Assembly (NCBI GenBank): GCA_030620095.1
Contig: JAUTXW010000356.1
Span: 930,001 to 994,000 of the forward strand
Source: Kuschelorhynchus macadamiae
Lineage: Eukaryota; Arthropoda; Insecta; Coleoptera; Curculionidae
Length of the DNA stretch: 64,000 nt
Direction: 5' to 3'
The notes beneath the pieces are model-generated. The model made no database searches. It had not been told where the DNA came from and saw only the letters and a program-made list of their open reading frames with translations. Each line of letters begins with the position of its first letter. Within the stretch, counting starts at the first letter, position 1. Below, piece by piece: positions 33,661-47,284 of the stretch. Both the position numbers and the translations under genes were made by a program.

Positions 33661-34779
33661 AGGAGCTGAAAGGTGAAGTATAAAGGGTAGTTTAAAATGA
33701 TATTATGTCGATAACAAGATGTTAATGTTCTTGTATTTGAAGTCGTTAATTAATATACCCTTTTTTATTCTCTCAGCTCAAACTGAGTGCATACGTATTA
33801 GTTTAAAACTCCACAACTTCAAGCTATTTTGAAAATATATTTATTTCTCAGTAGTATTACAAAATAACCCGGATTATTATCACATACCTATTATTAGTTT
33901 TTCCTATATACTTAATGAAAGATAAAAGTATTTAAAAAATATTTAATAAATTCACATTTCCTTTAATATGATCCTGTCTAGTCTACATTTATTTTCATTT
34001 TCAAAATATATCTAAAAAAAGACTAAAAAGAAAAAATTATTTTTCTAGATTTTTGTTTGTTATTTCTTTTTGTCGGAGCCAAACTAATTATAAAAAAATG
34101 CCTTGTATAAATCAATTGATATATAAGAAAGTGGAACACAACTATTACCATTATAATATGTATTACATTTTTACAAAATTTTCTTCAATGAGAACTAGAG
34201 TCTGAACCAAGGTAATTTAGATTTTTAAGAGACTAAATAAGGAAAAAAACACTTTCAATTTGATACATACTAATTCTGGTCTGCAATCTCATGGGTGTTT
34301 ATGTGACGAAATTTAAGTCGTCCCTAATACTATCCACAGTTTGTGTTTTCGTATCTTTTTACCACGATTGTTTTTTCACTGACTAAATTTAATCTAAATG
34401 TTATAATCTCAATTGGTGGAACCTTATTAAGGTAACCCCATCAAAAAAATCTACCAGGCTGACAAAGAAGACCTACGCGAGATGAGCAAGGTTAATTATC
34501 GGCCCTCCCTAATAATGACTTAACAGCAGACTTGCCGTTCAAATCAGCTCTGACTCTTCAAGAAGAATGGAGACTATATTGTCCGATGAAAAGTACACCT
34601 TTGTCATTGTTTGTATGGTATATTGTCTACAGAGTTTTTTGCACCAGTTGTAGTTATTTTCAGTATTTGTAGTATCACCTACGAACCCATCATTGGAAAA
34701 ATAATTAAGGAAATTAATTTAAAATTAAGTCTCAAGCATGGTAATTAAAAACTTCTGGAAATTTTTAGAAATCCCTCTG
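33661..34779. other. No gene recognised
   Basis: AT-rich. A less AT-rich patch at about 34440-34620 (for example 'gacctacgcgagatgagcaa') has no open frame with family features. I cannot say whether it is conserved non-coding DNA or an old repeat. Confidence 0.4.
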
Positions 34780-35050
34780 CAGCGGCTTTCTGTGATCTAT
34801 CCAAAGTATTTGACTGTGTGGATCATAGAATGTTGTGGTGGATATTGGGGGGTTTGTGTTTGAGATGGTTTTAATCATATTTGTCAAAAACGTTACCAGG
34901 CGGTCTATTAATAATGTTATATTGAAGAAAATAATCTAAATAATAATTTAGATTCAGGTGTCCTACAAGGCTTTTCTCCTAAGTTAGTGATTATTTTTGT
35001 TATATGTAAATGATCTGCCAAATTTACAAATAATAATACTGAATATTTAA
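34780..35050 (+). pseudogene. Non-LTR reverse transcriptase remnant
   Basis: 'AAFCDLSKVFDCVDHRMLW' (motif A region, 34780-34840) is readable. Weaker pieces of the following RT segment come after it: a 'SYLSK' block, then a frame reading toward 'VNDLP'. Stops are frequent. Resemblance fades after about 35050, though decayed sequence may continue to about 35650. Jockey-like clade by motif style. Confidence 0.6.
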
Positions 35051-35659
35051 AATATTTTGGCGTGTAAAATATGTAAAAAAAATTTAAAAGCGTAATTCAA
35101 CTTTAGCTAGCTAGAATAACGTCAAATCTTTCCGATGTAATAACTTAAATGTCATTCAAAAATATTCTGTAAAATAATAATACTGTTAATAACTTCTTCG
35201 GGTTTCAAACTGACAATCACTTGAAATTCAAAATTAAATTTTTGTGTCATAATCTAAAAAACCAGCAGCAAATTGTTATGCAATTAGAATAATATCAAAT
35301 AATCTATATATAGTTAATATAAGAAGCGCATATGTTCCCTTAATCGATATGGGATTTGCTTCAGGGTAGTTTGCTACTTTAAAGAAATTTGTCCTTAGGG
35401 CCAGATTTAGAGTCTCATGTAAACATCTATTTTTTACTATATAGAGAATGACGGATTTTACAATGACTCAGTTCAGGAAATCAATTACGTATATTGGCAA
35501 AAAAATGTTTAATAACCTAATCTACCCTTTATCTTGAGAACCATAAAAATAGACGGAACATTTACAAAGTAAATAAAAAAAACTCCTGATTGAAAGGCTT
35601 ATTGCACATTGGAGGAGTTCTCTAATAACAGTTTTAATTAGGTTTTAAAATTAATATCT

Positions 35660-37140
35660 GTTCTGTAGTTGTGCTCCTACTCTTTTTTTGTCGAAATAAA
35701 AAAAACCTTCTTTAAGTTGTATTACCCTACGTACTGTTCGTTTATTTTTTGTATTATTTGTTTATGTTTTGGTTGTACGGTTTTTATACTAATTTTGTAT
35801 TTGTTGTAAATTTTATAATCCTAAATACTTTTAATCTAATTTCTTTTTACGCAGTTTTGTCAATAAGACATACAAATAATTGAGCGTAGCCACTGTAGCA
35901 CGGGTTGGGAAATTAGCTTTCCTAAGTTGAGAAAAACCAAATATGAATACATTGCATTTAGACCCAAATTACAAATACAAAAGGTGTGTCGTTTTTTTTT
36001 TGTTGTCGGCCACAGTTAGTAAAAATACCAAAAGCGCAGATTTTTTTGTCAGTTGGCTTTTTCTCTCCCCCCCCCCCCCAAACAAGTTGATCAAAAGTTG
36101 AAGATAGGAATGAGAAGGAGATTTAAAGAATTTTTATGGATTTCATAACAGAAAATTCGATACTTGAGATTGACAATCAAAATGTGAAAAAGGACAAATA
36201 AGGAAAAAGCCTTCACTAATGTTTATTCATATATCTCCTGATGATAACATTACAATTTGGTTGGCAAAACGTGCAGCGACAAAGAGTAAAGCATTAAGGT
36301 ATAGAATAACTGTTTTACAATTTTTTTTCACCCGTTGGATGGTCTATTTTCTATACCCAAGTTAACAAAACCAACTTATACTTAGTACGATAATCATCAG
36401 AATTGAAACCGTTAATCTCTGATAAAAGTCTTCATAATAAAATATAGTAAATCCTAAACTGAAAGGTTGCTAAGGGAACATAAATAAAAAAAAATAACCG
36501 GTATAAACCGCATTTTAACTTCGATATTCAGCAATTTGTTAACAGAATTGTTTCTTATATTTCAAAGTGAAACTGGTTTTGGTCAGTTTTATTTAAAAAT
36601 AGGTATATATTCACCCAAGCGAGAAGAACCTATTGTATTACAATTTGGGTAATAATTAAAAAAATACACCAGAAAACATTTTTATCATACCGGAATTACT
36701 GATCATTATAAAGGTTCTTAAAATATACTACAAACTACAAATATGCATTCAGGTGTAGGTTTAAAAAAAAATATTAACCGAATTTTGTTGTCAATTGTTA
36801 TTTCTTGCTTATCAGTTAAGAAAAACATTTAATTAATTAAACGAAATAAAATTACTGCTTAATATTATAATTATAATATTAGGCAGTCATTTTATTCCGT
36901 TTTGACGTTCTTTTCAATGTTTTTTAAGTGTGCTGTCTTTGAGTGTTTGTGTATAACTAATAAAAACCAAAATAGGATATGAAATCTGAAAGATCCTTCT
37001 TATGACAGAAAAAAATACGGATGAAGACGCTCCATAAATGATCGAAACGTCTCAAGAAAACTATCATACAAAAATGGCATAAAATTTTTTAAATTTTATT
37101 CCTACCATCGAACGCAAATACCCAAGAAAAAACAAAATTA

Positions 37141-37142
<2 letters not shown>
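35660..37142. other. No gene; short repeats only
   Basis: Contains a C14 run near 36066-36079 and a hairpin at 36839-36902, annotated separately. No exon or RNA gene recognised. Confidence 0.45.
36839..36902. repeat. Long hairpin, about 31-bp arms
   Basis: The left arm, starting 'aaacgaaataaaattactgc', and the right arm, ending 'cattttattccgttt', are reverse complements with three mismatches and almost no loop. It resembles a MITE solo-palindrome. Confidence 0.8.
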
Positions 37143-38189
<1,047 letters not shown>

Positions 38190-38985
38190 TTCCCTCGTGG
38201 AAGTAAAAAATCACCATCCCAGGTTTTTATAGATTTACTCGTTTTAGGGTGCCTAGATGCCAAACAACATACGTTCTCAATTCCGTTGCTCTGTATGTCT
38301 GTCGGTCTCTTAGCTTCTTAGTTAAAAATTGCTTATCACTTAAAAATTAAGAACAAAATGACGGCCTAGTCGAATATTAAAAGAATATTACTAAAAAAAC
38401 TACATATCCAGTTTTTCTAAAATTTTGGACAAAATTAAGTATTATATAGATATGAACCAACTTTCAAAATTTTGGTACGATTCCATGATGGCGAAATAAA
38501 ATGGCGCCATAATAAAATATTTAACATCTCAGCCTGAAAAAGATACTATTAGATTAATTTCAAATTTTGTGCAAGAGTTAAATATGATATAGAGATGAAC
38601 TGGTAAAGATGAGATGTAGTACGAATTCAAGATGGCAAAACAAAATAACTGCCAAATAAAATATTTGTAATCGTGAAAAAATCACCTACCTTCGTTTTAG
38701 CGTCCCTAAATCCTAGATGGTGAAAAACATGTTTCCGTCGATCTGTCTGCCTGCCAGATCGCTGCATAGCTAAAAAACTACTAACCCGATTGACCTCAAA
38801 TTTTGGTTAAAAACTAAAGGTCATATGGAGATGACCTAGTAACATTTTGGTAACTCCTACATGGCATAATAAAATGAAGGCCCGGAAACGTTAAAAAATA
38901 TCAAGTGTTATATATAAATATACTGGTAACATTTTGGTACCAATCCAAGATCGCTGCTTAATGAAATATTGATAAAATCAGCCTG

Positions 38986-38993
<8 letters not shown>
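38190..38993 (+). repeat. Foldback-like family, two left arms in tandem
   Basis: The arm starts at 38190 ('atttccctcgtggaagta', 'gatgccaaacaacatacgtt', a 'ctgtatgtctgtcgg' run). It carries units spaced about 142 and 145 bp apart (38351, 38493, 38638). A second arm start follows at about 38667 ('tttgtaatcgtgaaaaaat') and runs to an (AT)n tract. No partner arm lies close by. Confidence 0.75.

Positions 38994-39055
<62 letters not shown>
38994..39055. repeat. (AT)n microsatellite, 62 bp
   Basis: A dinucleotide run that truncates the foldback-like arm exactly at its edge. Confidence 0.97.
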
Positions 39056-39058
<3 letters not shown>

Positions 39059-39194
39059 CTACGGTTCTTGCATTCATTGAAAAATGGCCATATGAATGAA
39101 TCAAAAGGAGTATTTAAAGGGGAGCTCACTATATGGAGAAGGTTCTGATCGGACTAAGCGAATAAAGCAAAGATACTAAAAACTAAAACTGAGT

Positions 39195-39402
39195 TTGTGA
39201 GACTTTTCCCGATATTTACGAATTTCTAAACATATTTGCTATATTCTTCCAGTAACTGTATCAACTGCAGAACGTTCTTTCTCAAACCCAAGAATACTAT
39301 TATACATTTCTACCTCAGTAGATTGGCTAATTAAAATTGATCCTGCTAAAATTATCAGTCGATTAGTTCGATGGTCCAGAAGCCTTGATATTATAGTATA
39401 AC
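39195..39402 (+). pseudogene. hAT transposase C-terminal remnant
   Basis: A plus-strand frame reads 'PVTVSTAERSFSNPRILLY' (from 39249), the hallmark of the hAT dimerisation domain. It continues through 'IKIDPAKIISRLVRW' to a stop near 39402. The rest of the transposase is absent. This is the last ~50 residues of a BED-finger/hAT-type protein left as a fossil. Confidence 0.7.
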
Positions 39403-40640
39403 CTGTGTTAAAAAATATAAGTAAAAATTGTTATTCTTTGATTATTTTTGTCTATTAAATTTGTATTTTTTTAACATACACTAAAATTTAAATTTCAATC
39501 CGCCTCTGAAAACCCTGCTTTGTATAAAGCAGATTAGTGAAAAAAGTATACCTTTTTAAAAGATGTAGAAAAGGTAACTTATTTTACATATCCACTTACT
39601 TGATTTTGATCTAAATATTAATTTTTAGAGTTCGTAAAGATTTCTAATTCCTAGAGAGTTCATGACGCATCAAAACATGGGGCCAGAAGTTTAATGGAAA
39701 GCCGAGATTTCTCTGACTAAAATAAAAAATATAGCTACATTTATGATTCGCCATTTCCTTATAAGGTATGCAGACTTTGGAATTTCATAATTTTCTGTGG
39801 TAAAACACAAAAACTATTAGACTTTTTAAATAAGGCCGTATAAACAGAAATTGGGTTACATAACATCTTGAATTTTTCCCTTTCAGACCCGCCGCGAAGT
39901 CTATAAACTAGAAGCGCCTAACTTATTCCTTTATTTACATATTTTTATATTAAATATAATCAATATTAGTTTTTATGTCTTTGGTATTTCAGCACCCAAC
40001 CACAAATAAATTTAATATTTATAACAATGAATTATTATATCAAGCTATTAAAAATGGAATTTAAACAGCATTATTGCTGTTGATATCATGTGTCATTTGA
40101 CGCTATTGTGTTACCGCAACTATGTAGATTTTAGGAAGAGTAAGTCCTTTGAAAATCCCTAACTAACTAAACTAAACCACTTCAGAATTAAGAAAGATTC
40201 ATACACTTGAGGTTTTTGCAAGGATTTATAAACATTTCTATTCCGATTCCGTTGGAATTTGGCAAGTTTTACTTTTTGTTATTATCGACGTATACCTTTG
40301 TCACAGATTACAGCTACCAGATGGGAAAACATAAATATTCGCTATATACCCAGATTTCGTTGCCTTGACCAGAACACCAGAACATATTGACGATTGTTGC
40401 TCGCCAACTGGAAAGAATTATGAAAACTAGTCCTAGAAAATTCACATCTGGTAAGTATAATCAGTGCCTGTGTAAGTATGCAGACGTTTCCCAAATTTTC
40501 AGATTAAAATCCAGTTTAAAAATCCTGTCAATATTATAGCAATAGAATCAAATTTGGAGGGAGAGATTGCCAGTCTAATCTAATAAAACGTCATTTGATT
40601 ACATGCCTAGCTTCCGATGCACTATTCCTATATTTGTGTA
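39403..40640. other. No gene recognised
   Basis: No open frame, transposon end or RNA gene that I can support. Confidence 0.4.
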
Positions 40641-41461
40641 TACAGGGTGGTTCAATAATAGAGGACGTCGACTGTAGCTCGGGAACCGTTAATGACAGAA
40701 CTTAAAAAAAAAAATTTATAGGTAAATCGGTCAAGAGAAATCGCTGCAAATTATTTTCAAGTTTGAAAGTTGGCCGCTAGGGAACGTAACAGGAATACAA
40801 GTGTATAAATGTCAATTTTCTCTTAAATTCCCTTAATTAAGGAATGTTGAAAATATAAGCATTCTATTCTTCAACCAATTACGCACTTCTTCGCTTGAGA
40901 CTATTTTTGTCTATTTTCAAAAATAAAGTGGTGGGGTAAGGTCAAACATTTTTATTTTCAAATGTTGATATCTCTGCATAATTAGTTGAAGAATACAATG
41001 CTTATATTTTCAACATACCTCAATTAGGTACATTTATTAAGAGAAAATTAGCATTTACACTTTTGTGTTGTTGTTACGCCCTTTTTCGACCAACTAACTA
41101 AATAAAATAATTTACAGCGATTTCTCTGGGCCGATTTACCTTTAAGTCCCCCGTATTCACTAAAAAGGTTTAAGACTTAAAATTGTACGAATTCATGATG
41201 GCGGAACAAAATGGCGGTTTAAAAAAATCGGACTAGACCAGGTCTAGTTGCCGTGGTACTTAAAACTCTTAATTCGCCAGTTATGTTTCGCTTATCTCAC
41301 TGTCATTTTGTAATTGTGACATTTAGTTAAAAATGTCACCTTAAACCTATAACTGTCAGGTTAGACCGTCTAAATTTAAACTTCTTTAGTGAATACGGGT
41401 GGATATGTCATTAACGGTTCCCAAGCTACAGTCAACGTCCTCTATTATGGACCACCCTGTA
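40641..41461. mobile_element. MITE with TACAGGGTGGT ends, carrying a nested MITE
   Basis: The ends are perfect 11-bp inverted repeats (TACAGGGTGGT and ACCACCCTGTA), and long inverted arms follow ('tagaggacgtcgactgtagc' against 'gctacagtcaacgtcctcta'). The interior is also palindromic: 'atgcttatattttcaacata' on the right pairs with the left 'tgttgaaaatataagcat'. No ORF. A broken copy of its right half lies at 57425-57745. It is likely a nonautonomous DNA transposon with TA targets. Confidence 0.88.
41150..41399. mobile_element. 250-bp MITE nested in the 821-bp MITE
   Basis: Perfect inverted ends CCCGTATTCACTA and TAGTGAATACGGG, with continuing inverted similarity. Inside it, 41186-41228 carries a foldback-family unit ('gaattcatgatggcggaac'), so fragments of three families are layered here. 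Confidence 0.8.
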
Positions 41462-42519
41462 CCGAATTCATATAAAGTAGGGGCAAACATAACAACATAA
41501 ACATCATAACCTATGTTGTGCCACTATTCTTAACGAGCCTCTAAAAAAAGGATATTACAAAAATGTAAACCACAGCTAATCAATGAGGCACGTGCCCACT
41601 ATCCCTCCCTTTGGTTATGCTACTGTCTATGTCAAGGATAATTGGTGTGTGGTATAACTGATTTTAATAGCTTTGTCGGGAGATGTATCCCTTACCTACA
41701 CTGACAGAACAATTATCATGTCATTTATTTTCACTTTTATAAAGCAACTTTTGACATTCTTATTACTCATGGTTACTTTTCTCTTATAAAACTGCTCCTC
41801 AGCAGTAGAATTATAAATACGATTACACTTATTAAAATCCAATGGTTGTCAATAAACAAATCTGTAATGCAGCACCTTAGTTTAATTTTTTCTTATTCGA
41901 AACGATACTTTATATAAAAAAGGCCACTTCCAATTAAAAATCTGTTTTAATATCACATACCAGGAGTAAACCGAGTTATGTCTGTATTTTCAGACTTGAT
42001 TCAAAGTACTGAGTACACCTCTGTAAACAAATATATAATTTTGAAAACATTTAATTAATAAACATTTAATTATTACCTTTATATTACGTTTGTGTTTCTA
42101 ACTAAAACATAAATACTATATTTATTTCTTCTTGACGAATTCAAAAGAAGTTGATTTTCTGGTTCATCTTAATTTTTGAAATCAGATCATATACTTCAGA
42201 GGCAATATTCAGAGAAATTAAGAAATTATTGCTAATTTCTTTTTTTTTTTAGGAGGTATTACCCGTTGTATAACTACTTGACATATTAATAAAACCTTGA
42301 TCTAACTGGGAAGCAAATATAACCTTGCTTTTTTGTGTGCATTTTTACGATCTTTTCTGCCCCAATTATACATAAATAAATCCAGTATATCCCCGGAGCC
42401 ATCTCTCTCCCCCATTGGAGATGACATTGTTTGTTTACTTAAAATATTATTGTTAATGGCAAATTTTCCTTTCATCTAACTTGCTGTGCTTACTTAAAAG
42501 GCCATTCTGCAAATTGTTA
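41462..42519. other. No gene recognised
   Basis: AT-rich, no supported feature. Confidence 0.4.
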
Positions 42520-45500
42520 TGTCCCTCGTAAAAGGGAAATATAATGGCGAAAAATCACCCTCCCAGGTTTTTACAGATCTTCACGTTCTAAGGTCCCTAG
42601 ATGCCATAAAACATGCTTTCTCAATTCCGTTGGTCTGTTCGCAACATAGCTAAAAACTCCTTATCTGATTGACTTGAAAAATTAAGGGTCATATGGGGAT
42701 GAAATGGTAACATTTTGGTAAAAATCCAATATGACATAGATAAATAAGATTTAAAGTAAATAGACACATAAGATCTCAAATAAATAAATAAATATAAGAC
42801 TGTCATGCTTACTAACAATACATACAATTATAACCTAGATCATTACATCTACTATTTTGGTGCGCAAAGTACTCCTGAATAGAATAAAATAATCGAGTAT
42901 TAAAAAAGTGTTTTATTTCTCTCCTAAATTTATTAAAACCTACAATCCTTCTACTTGAGGGATGCAGTAAATTAAATACCTTCACTCCCATGTAGTAAGG
43001 CCCCTTTTCATATAACGCTGTAGAATGGCGGGGTACAAACAGACCATCTCTATTCCTGGTAGTTATACCACTCGCTTGCATTGAACTATTTGACTTAAAT
43101 TGAATCTTATTTTTAAAAACAAAGAAGTAGACACTAAACAAATACAATGAATAGACTGTTATAATATACAAATCACAAAAAAGTGGAGCACAAGACTCAA
43201 GACAGTCCACGTTGCAAATTGATCTTACTATTCTCTTCTGCATGACAAATACTCGTGACATAGTTTGAGTACGGGTGCCCCAAAATATAATACCGTATGA
43301 TAGTCGTGAATGAACATATGCATAATAAAATGTCAACAATGAAGCACGACCAACAAGGCTTCTTATATTATAAATTGCGTAATTTGCTGATGAGAGCTTG
43401 CCACACACCATTTCTCCATGGTTGTGCCAATTTAAATTTTCATTAAGAACAATGCCTAGTATTTTAGCATTTTGAACTTGCTCTATTATATCATCTTTAA
43501 CTTTGAGTGAGAATTTTTGTTCATAATTTACTCTATTTTGATAATTTATGAAGTTAATTTTGGTGGTGTTTAAAAGAAGTAAATTATTTAGGCACCATTC
43601 ATTCATAATTTTAACAATTGCGTTTGCCAATTCGAGAGCTATATTTTCATCATGATGCGATATCATCACAGAGGTATCATCAGCAAACTGCACAACAGAC
43701 ACATTAGGGGAACCAATATGCATATTTAAATCATTACAAATAGTAAGAAACAATAGTGGTGACAATAAAGACCCCTGTGGTGCGCCAGTGGGGATTGCAA
43801 CAAAATATGATTTATAAATAAAGTTAATAATATTATTTTTCTTGCTTTTTATATGTACAGCCTGAGTTCGGCCCTGCAGAAAAGATTTTATCCACTGCAG
43901 AGGGTTTATTCCCGTACATTCAAGCTTTTTAAGTAGAATTCCATGATTCATTAAATGCCTTGCTTAGGTCAAAATAAATGCCCATAGTGGTCATGCTATC
44001 GTCAAGAGATTCCAGTATGGAGGATATATGATCAAAAAGAGCTGTCTCGGTAGAGTTATTGTTCAAAAAACCACGTTGAGAACTACTAAAAAATGAACTA
44101 CTTTTTAAGAACGATAAAAGTCTCACATACATTGCCTTCTCAAATATTTTGAAAATGCTGATGGGACCGCCACTGGTCTATAATTATCAATTTCACTCTT
44201 ACTACCGTTCTTGTGTATACGGACCACCTTACATGTTTTTAAAAGTGTTGGGAACTGCCCCTCATGAAAATATGTATTAATTACATGTGTTAATGGTGTA
44301 GTTATAAGAAAAGCAATATTCTTTAAAACCTTGCATGGAATCTCATCAAGTCCTGCTGATGTTTTAGAACAAGTTTTATAAATTATCTGTATAACTTCAA
44401 ATTCATCAACTGGAGTTAAGAAGAAAAAATTGGAACCACCTCTGTACACACATTGATCCCTCATAAGTCCCTTTTGCATATTAACTGAAGGACACTGACT
44501 GAAAAATTCGTTAAACATATCACAGATCTTACCTACATCAGTGACTGTTTCCCCATTGCTTTCAAGTTCAAAAATGGCTGTTGATCCATCATGCCCTGTC
44601 GCTTGTTTCAATATATTCCAAACACATTTAGTTGCGTTGACATCGTTAAAAAATTTGTTATCGTAATATTTTCTTTTACGTTCTGCTAATAAGTTTTGGT
44701 ATTCAATTTTTTTTCGATGTAGAGTTTATTGACATGCTCACTTTTTGAATGAGTCTTTAGCCAATGGAGATTCTTTACCTCATTAGAGAGTCTGATTATG
44801 TCTTGGTCTTGCCATCTTTTCTTGTTATACTTAATAATATTACAATTTGTTTTCTTTCTTTCAATTAGTAAAATTTTAAAATTTTAGTACGAATCCAAGA
44901 TGACTAATTAAGATGACGGCTTAAAACAAAATTATTAAAAAAATCTACCTGAGAAACTACTTATTAGATTGATTTCAAAATTTGTGCAAGAATTCAAGAT
45001 GGCGGAACAAAAGGCCGTATATGTGTATATGTAAATGTTTGTAATTGCGAAAAAATCACCTTCCCAGATTTTTCATATCTTCACATTTTAGAGTCCACAA
45101 ATCCTAGATGCCAAAAACATGATTTCTGACTTCCGGAGTGTCTAAAAATCTAGTAACCTGATTGACCTCAAATTTTAATCAATAATTAAGGATCATATGG
45201 AAATGAGAAATCCAAGAAGACTTAATAAAATATTTAAAAAATAAGCCTCAAAAAACTACTTATTAGATTAATTTCAAATTTTGTACGAGCATTAAGTGTG
45301 CTATATAGTAAAATTGTAGTATGAATTCATAATGGCAGAACAAAATAACGGTTAATAAAATGTTTGCGGTTTAAAAAAATCGGTGTAAAACTATTTACTC
45401 ACTTTATTTTAAATTATGTCTAAAAACCAAGTGTGATATAGAAAAAAGAAAATATGGTGGAACAAAAATATTTCAAAAGACAGTATATGTATATACATGT

Positions 45501-45605
45501 GTCACTAAATGACTATGTGCGGAACAAAATTAGGTAATTTTTCACTATTCATAACAAAATGAAAGATTCATAGCGAGGGAAGTTCCAAGCAAAGGAAATT
45601 TACCA
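42520..45605 (+). mobile_element. Foldback-like arm split by a non-LTR element
   Basis: The arm start is at 42520-42735 ('gtccctcgtaaaagggaaat', 'cctagatgccataaaacatg', 'ttaagggtcatatggggatg'). It continues beyond the inserted retrotransposon at 44870-45605, with units ('ccaagatgac', 'gaattcaagatggcggaac') and the inner end ('cactattcataac', 'gcgagggaagttcc', 'ggaaatttacc'). Confidence 0.75.
42740..44880 (-). pseudogene. Jockey-like non-LTR retrotransposon, 5'-truncated, frame broken
   Basis: The minus-strand pieces are 44880-44123 (RT N-terminal region with 'KTSAGLDEIPCKVLKN' and 'DNYRPVAVPSAFSK'), 44132-43929 ('MGIYFDLSKAF', motif A) and 43951-42812. The last holds 'IPTGAPQGSLLSPLLFL' and the catalytic FADD in 'VVQFADDTSVMI', then a thumb with 'ILGIVLNENLNWHNH' and 'RLSYGIIFWG'. 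Together they make a nearly complete RT domain and C-terminal region. There is no endonuclease and no ORF1, which is usual for a 5'-truncated insertion. At least three frame breaks occur, two at short A runs. The AT-rich 3' tail ends near 42740. Confidence 0.88.
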
Positions 45606-47284
45606 ATTTTGTATTAAGAACCGCTTTCTTAAGTTCCAACTTCAGAATCGCTTTAAATTCAGAGTTCAGAAGTTATGTGTCGTTGAAATCAGGACGAGCC
45701 TATAGAGGTGCTGCCTCTGTTGATAAAATATCAACTTATTCTTTATACAATATGCATGCAGCTGTGTTAACAGATATTAAAAAAAAAGTTTATTTGTGTT
45801 TAAACAAATGTAAGCCATGATGTAGAAAATCTTCAACCATTAATTAAACTCTATCTTGCCTCTTTGCAAAAAACATATTGACGTTAAAATTCATATCCAC
45901 ACGCATTTTGTATAAATGTATCCGTACAGTAAATTAGATCCTAACACGTTGGAAGAGAGCTTTTTAATATGTCTTGATACATGCAAAAAGAAAACCTTTC
46001 CTTAACGCTCGTTAATAAGGTTGAAAAAAGCTATGGGGATCAAAATCAAAACTTAGTTCATATGTGTACCATTTCTGTTATATATGTTTAAAAATAGCTT
46101 TTAAAATGTCTTGTAAATCTGCTTGACATAAGGCAGCACTAAATGTAATTGAATTACAATATGTTTTCCAAAGGAACAAACGGAAACATATTCTCATTAT
46201 CTAACATAGAGGACCACCCATAAACATTTTACGCGATAACCTCACAAGAAATATCATATTACAGTCACTGGAATCGTAGGCATATCAGTCCCTTTAGTAA
46301 GGTTTTTAGGTACTTAACATAATATGTGATATATTATATCACATACAGAGCGTGTGTGTTATCAAAGAAAATAATAGCTACGCTTTCTAATTATTTGACA
46401 TATATGGATAGTAATAATATATTATTTTGATAGCGTTTCGGTTTTATTTGAAACATGGCATTAAAAATACAATTTTCATTTGAAAATAGAAACAAAATGA
46501 TTTAATTATTTACTAAACCCAAATTGTGACATGTTCTTTTAAATTAATTAATATACAATTTTCAAATCAATTTTTCTCAAAAACAGTCTAACCTTCTAAC
46601 GAATTAAACTAAGAGTTTCTTTTCTAGAAAACCTTAAATTCTTATAATATATAGAAAAAAGTTTGGACGGCTTTTCTCTCTCCCCTTCCATTCGGGATAC
46701 CCCTGAATTAGTATTGATATTTTTCAGTTCGGGATTCGACTCAGCATAAAAATGTTACCAAAACACTCAAATTTCATAATCTAGTCTCGTCAAGTTTCGA
46801 AAATATTTAGGAAAAACCATCTTCAGAGGGCCTGATTATCGGGGCTGTAGCTCCCTAACGAAGGAATTTTCGATATATCTTTACATAACATTTTAACTTT
46901 CTTTTATCATAAATTACTCTGTAAAAAAAATATTAAAAATAACGTACCATCCGAAAATACTTTAAACACGCAGAATGGAACTGAAACGATCCGATTAAAT
47001 TTGTATAAGTTCTTTAAATCTAATAATAAATATTTCAGGGTAAACTATTTTGGAATCTGCTTAAGTAACTCATGTCTGTTTTTCACGACTCCAGATTTCG
47101 CAAATTGGTTTTGAGTTTACGACTGATCAATAAATATTTAATTTACGCTCCAAACGTTACCTCGTATATGGTTATTTTTGCAAAAAATAATAATAAAAAC
47201 GAAAGACAAGTATGTCTTTCGAAGAAATAATTAAAACGTTCTTTCGATTAGCTCAAGAAAAGAATAACATACTTTTTTTTTAAC
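45606..47284. other. No gene; half MITE at 46510-46930
   Basis: The segment 46510-46930 matches the right half of the 28305-29130 MITE: 'aactaagagtttcttttcta', 'taggaaaaaccatcttcaga', 'ggggctgtagctccctaacg', 'aaattactctgtaaaaaaa'. The rest shows no supported feature. Confidence 0.6.
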
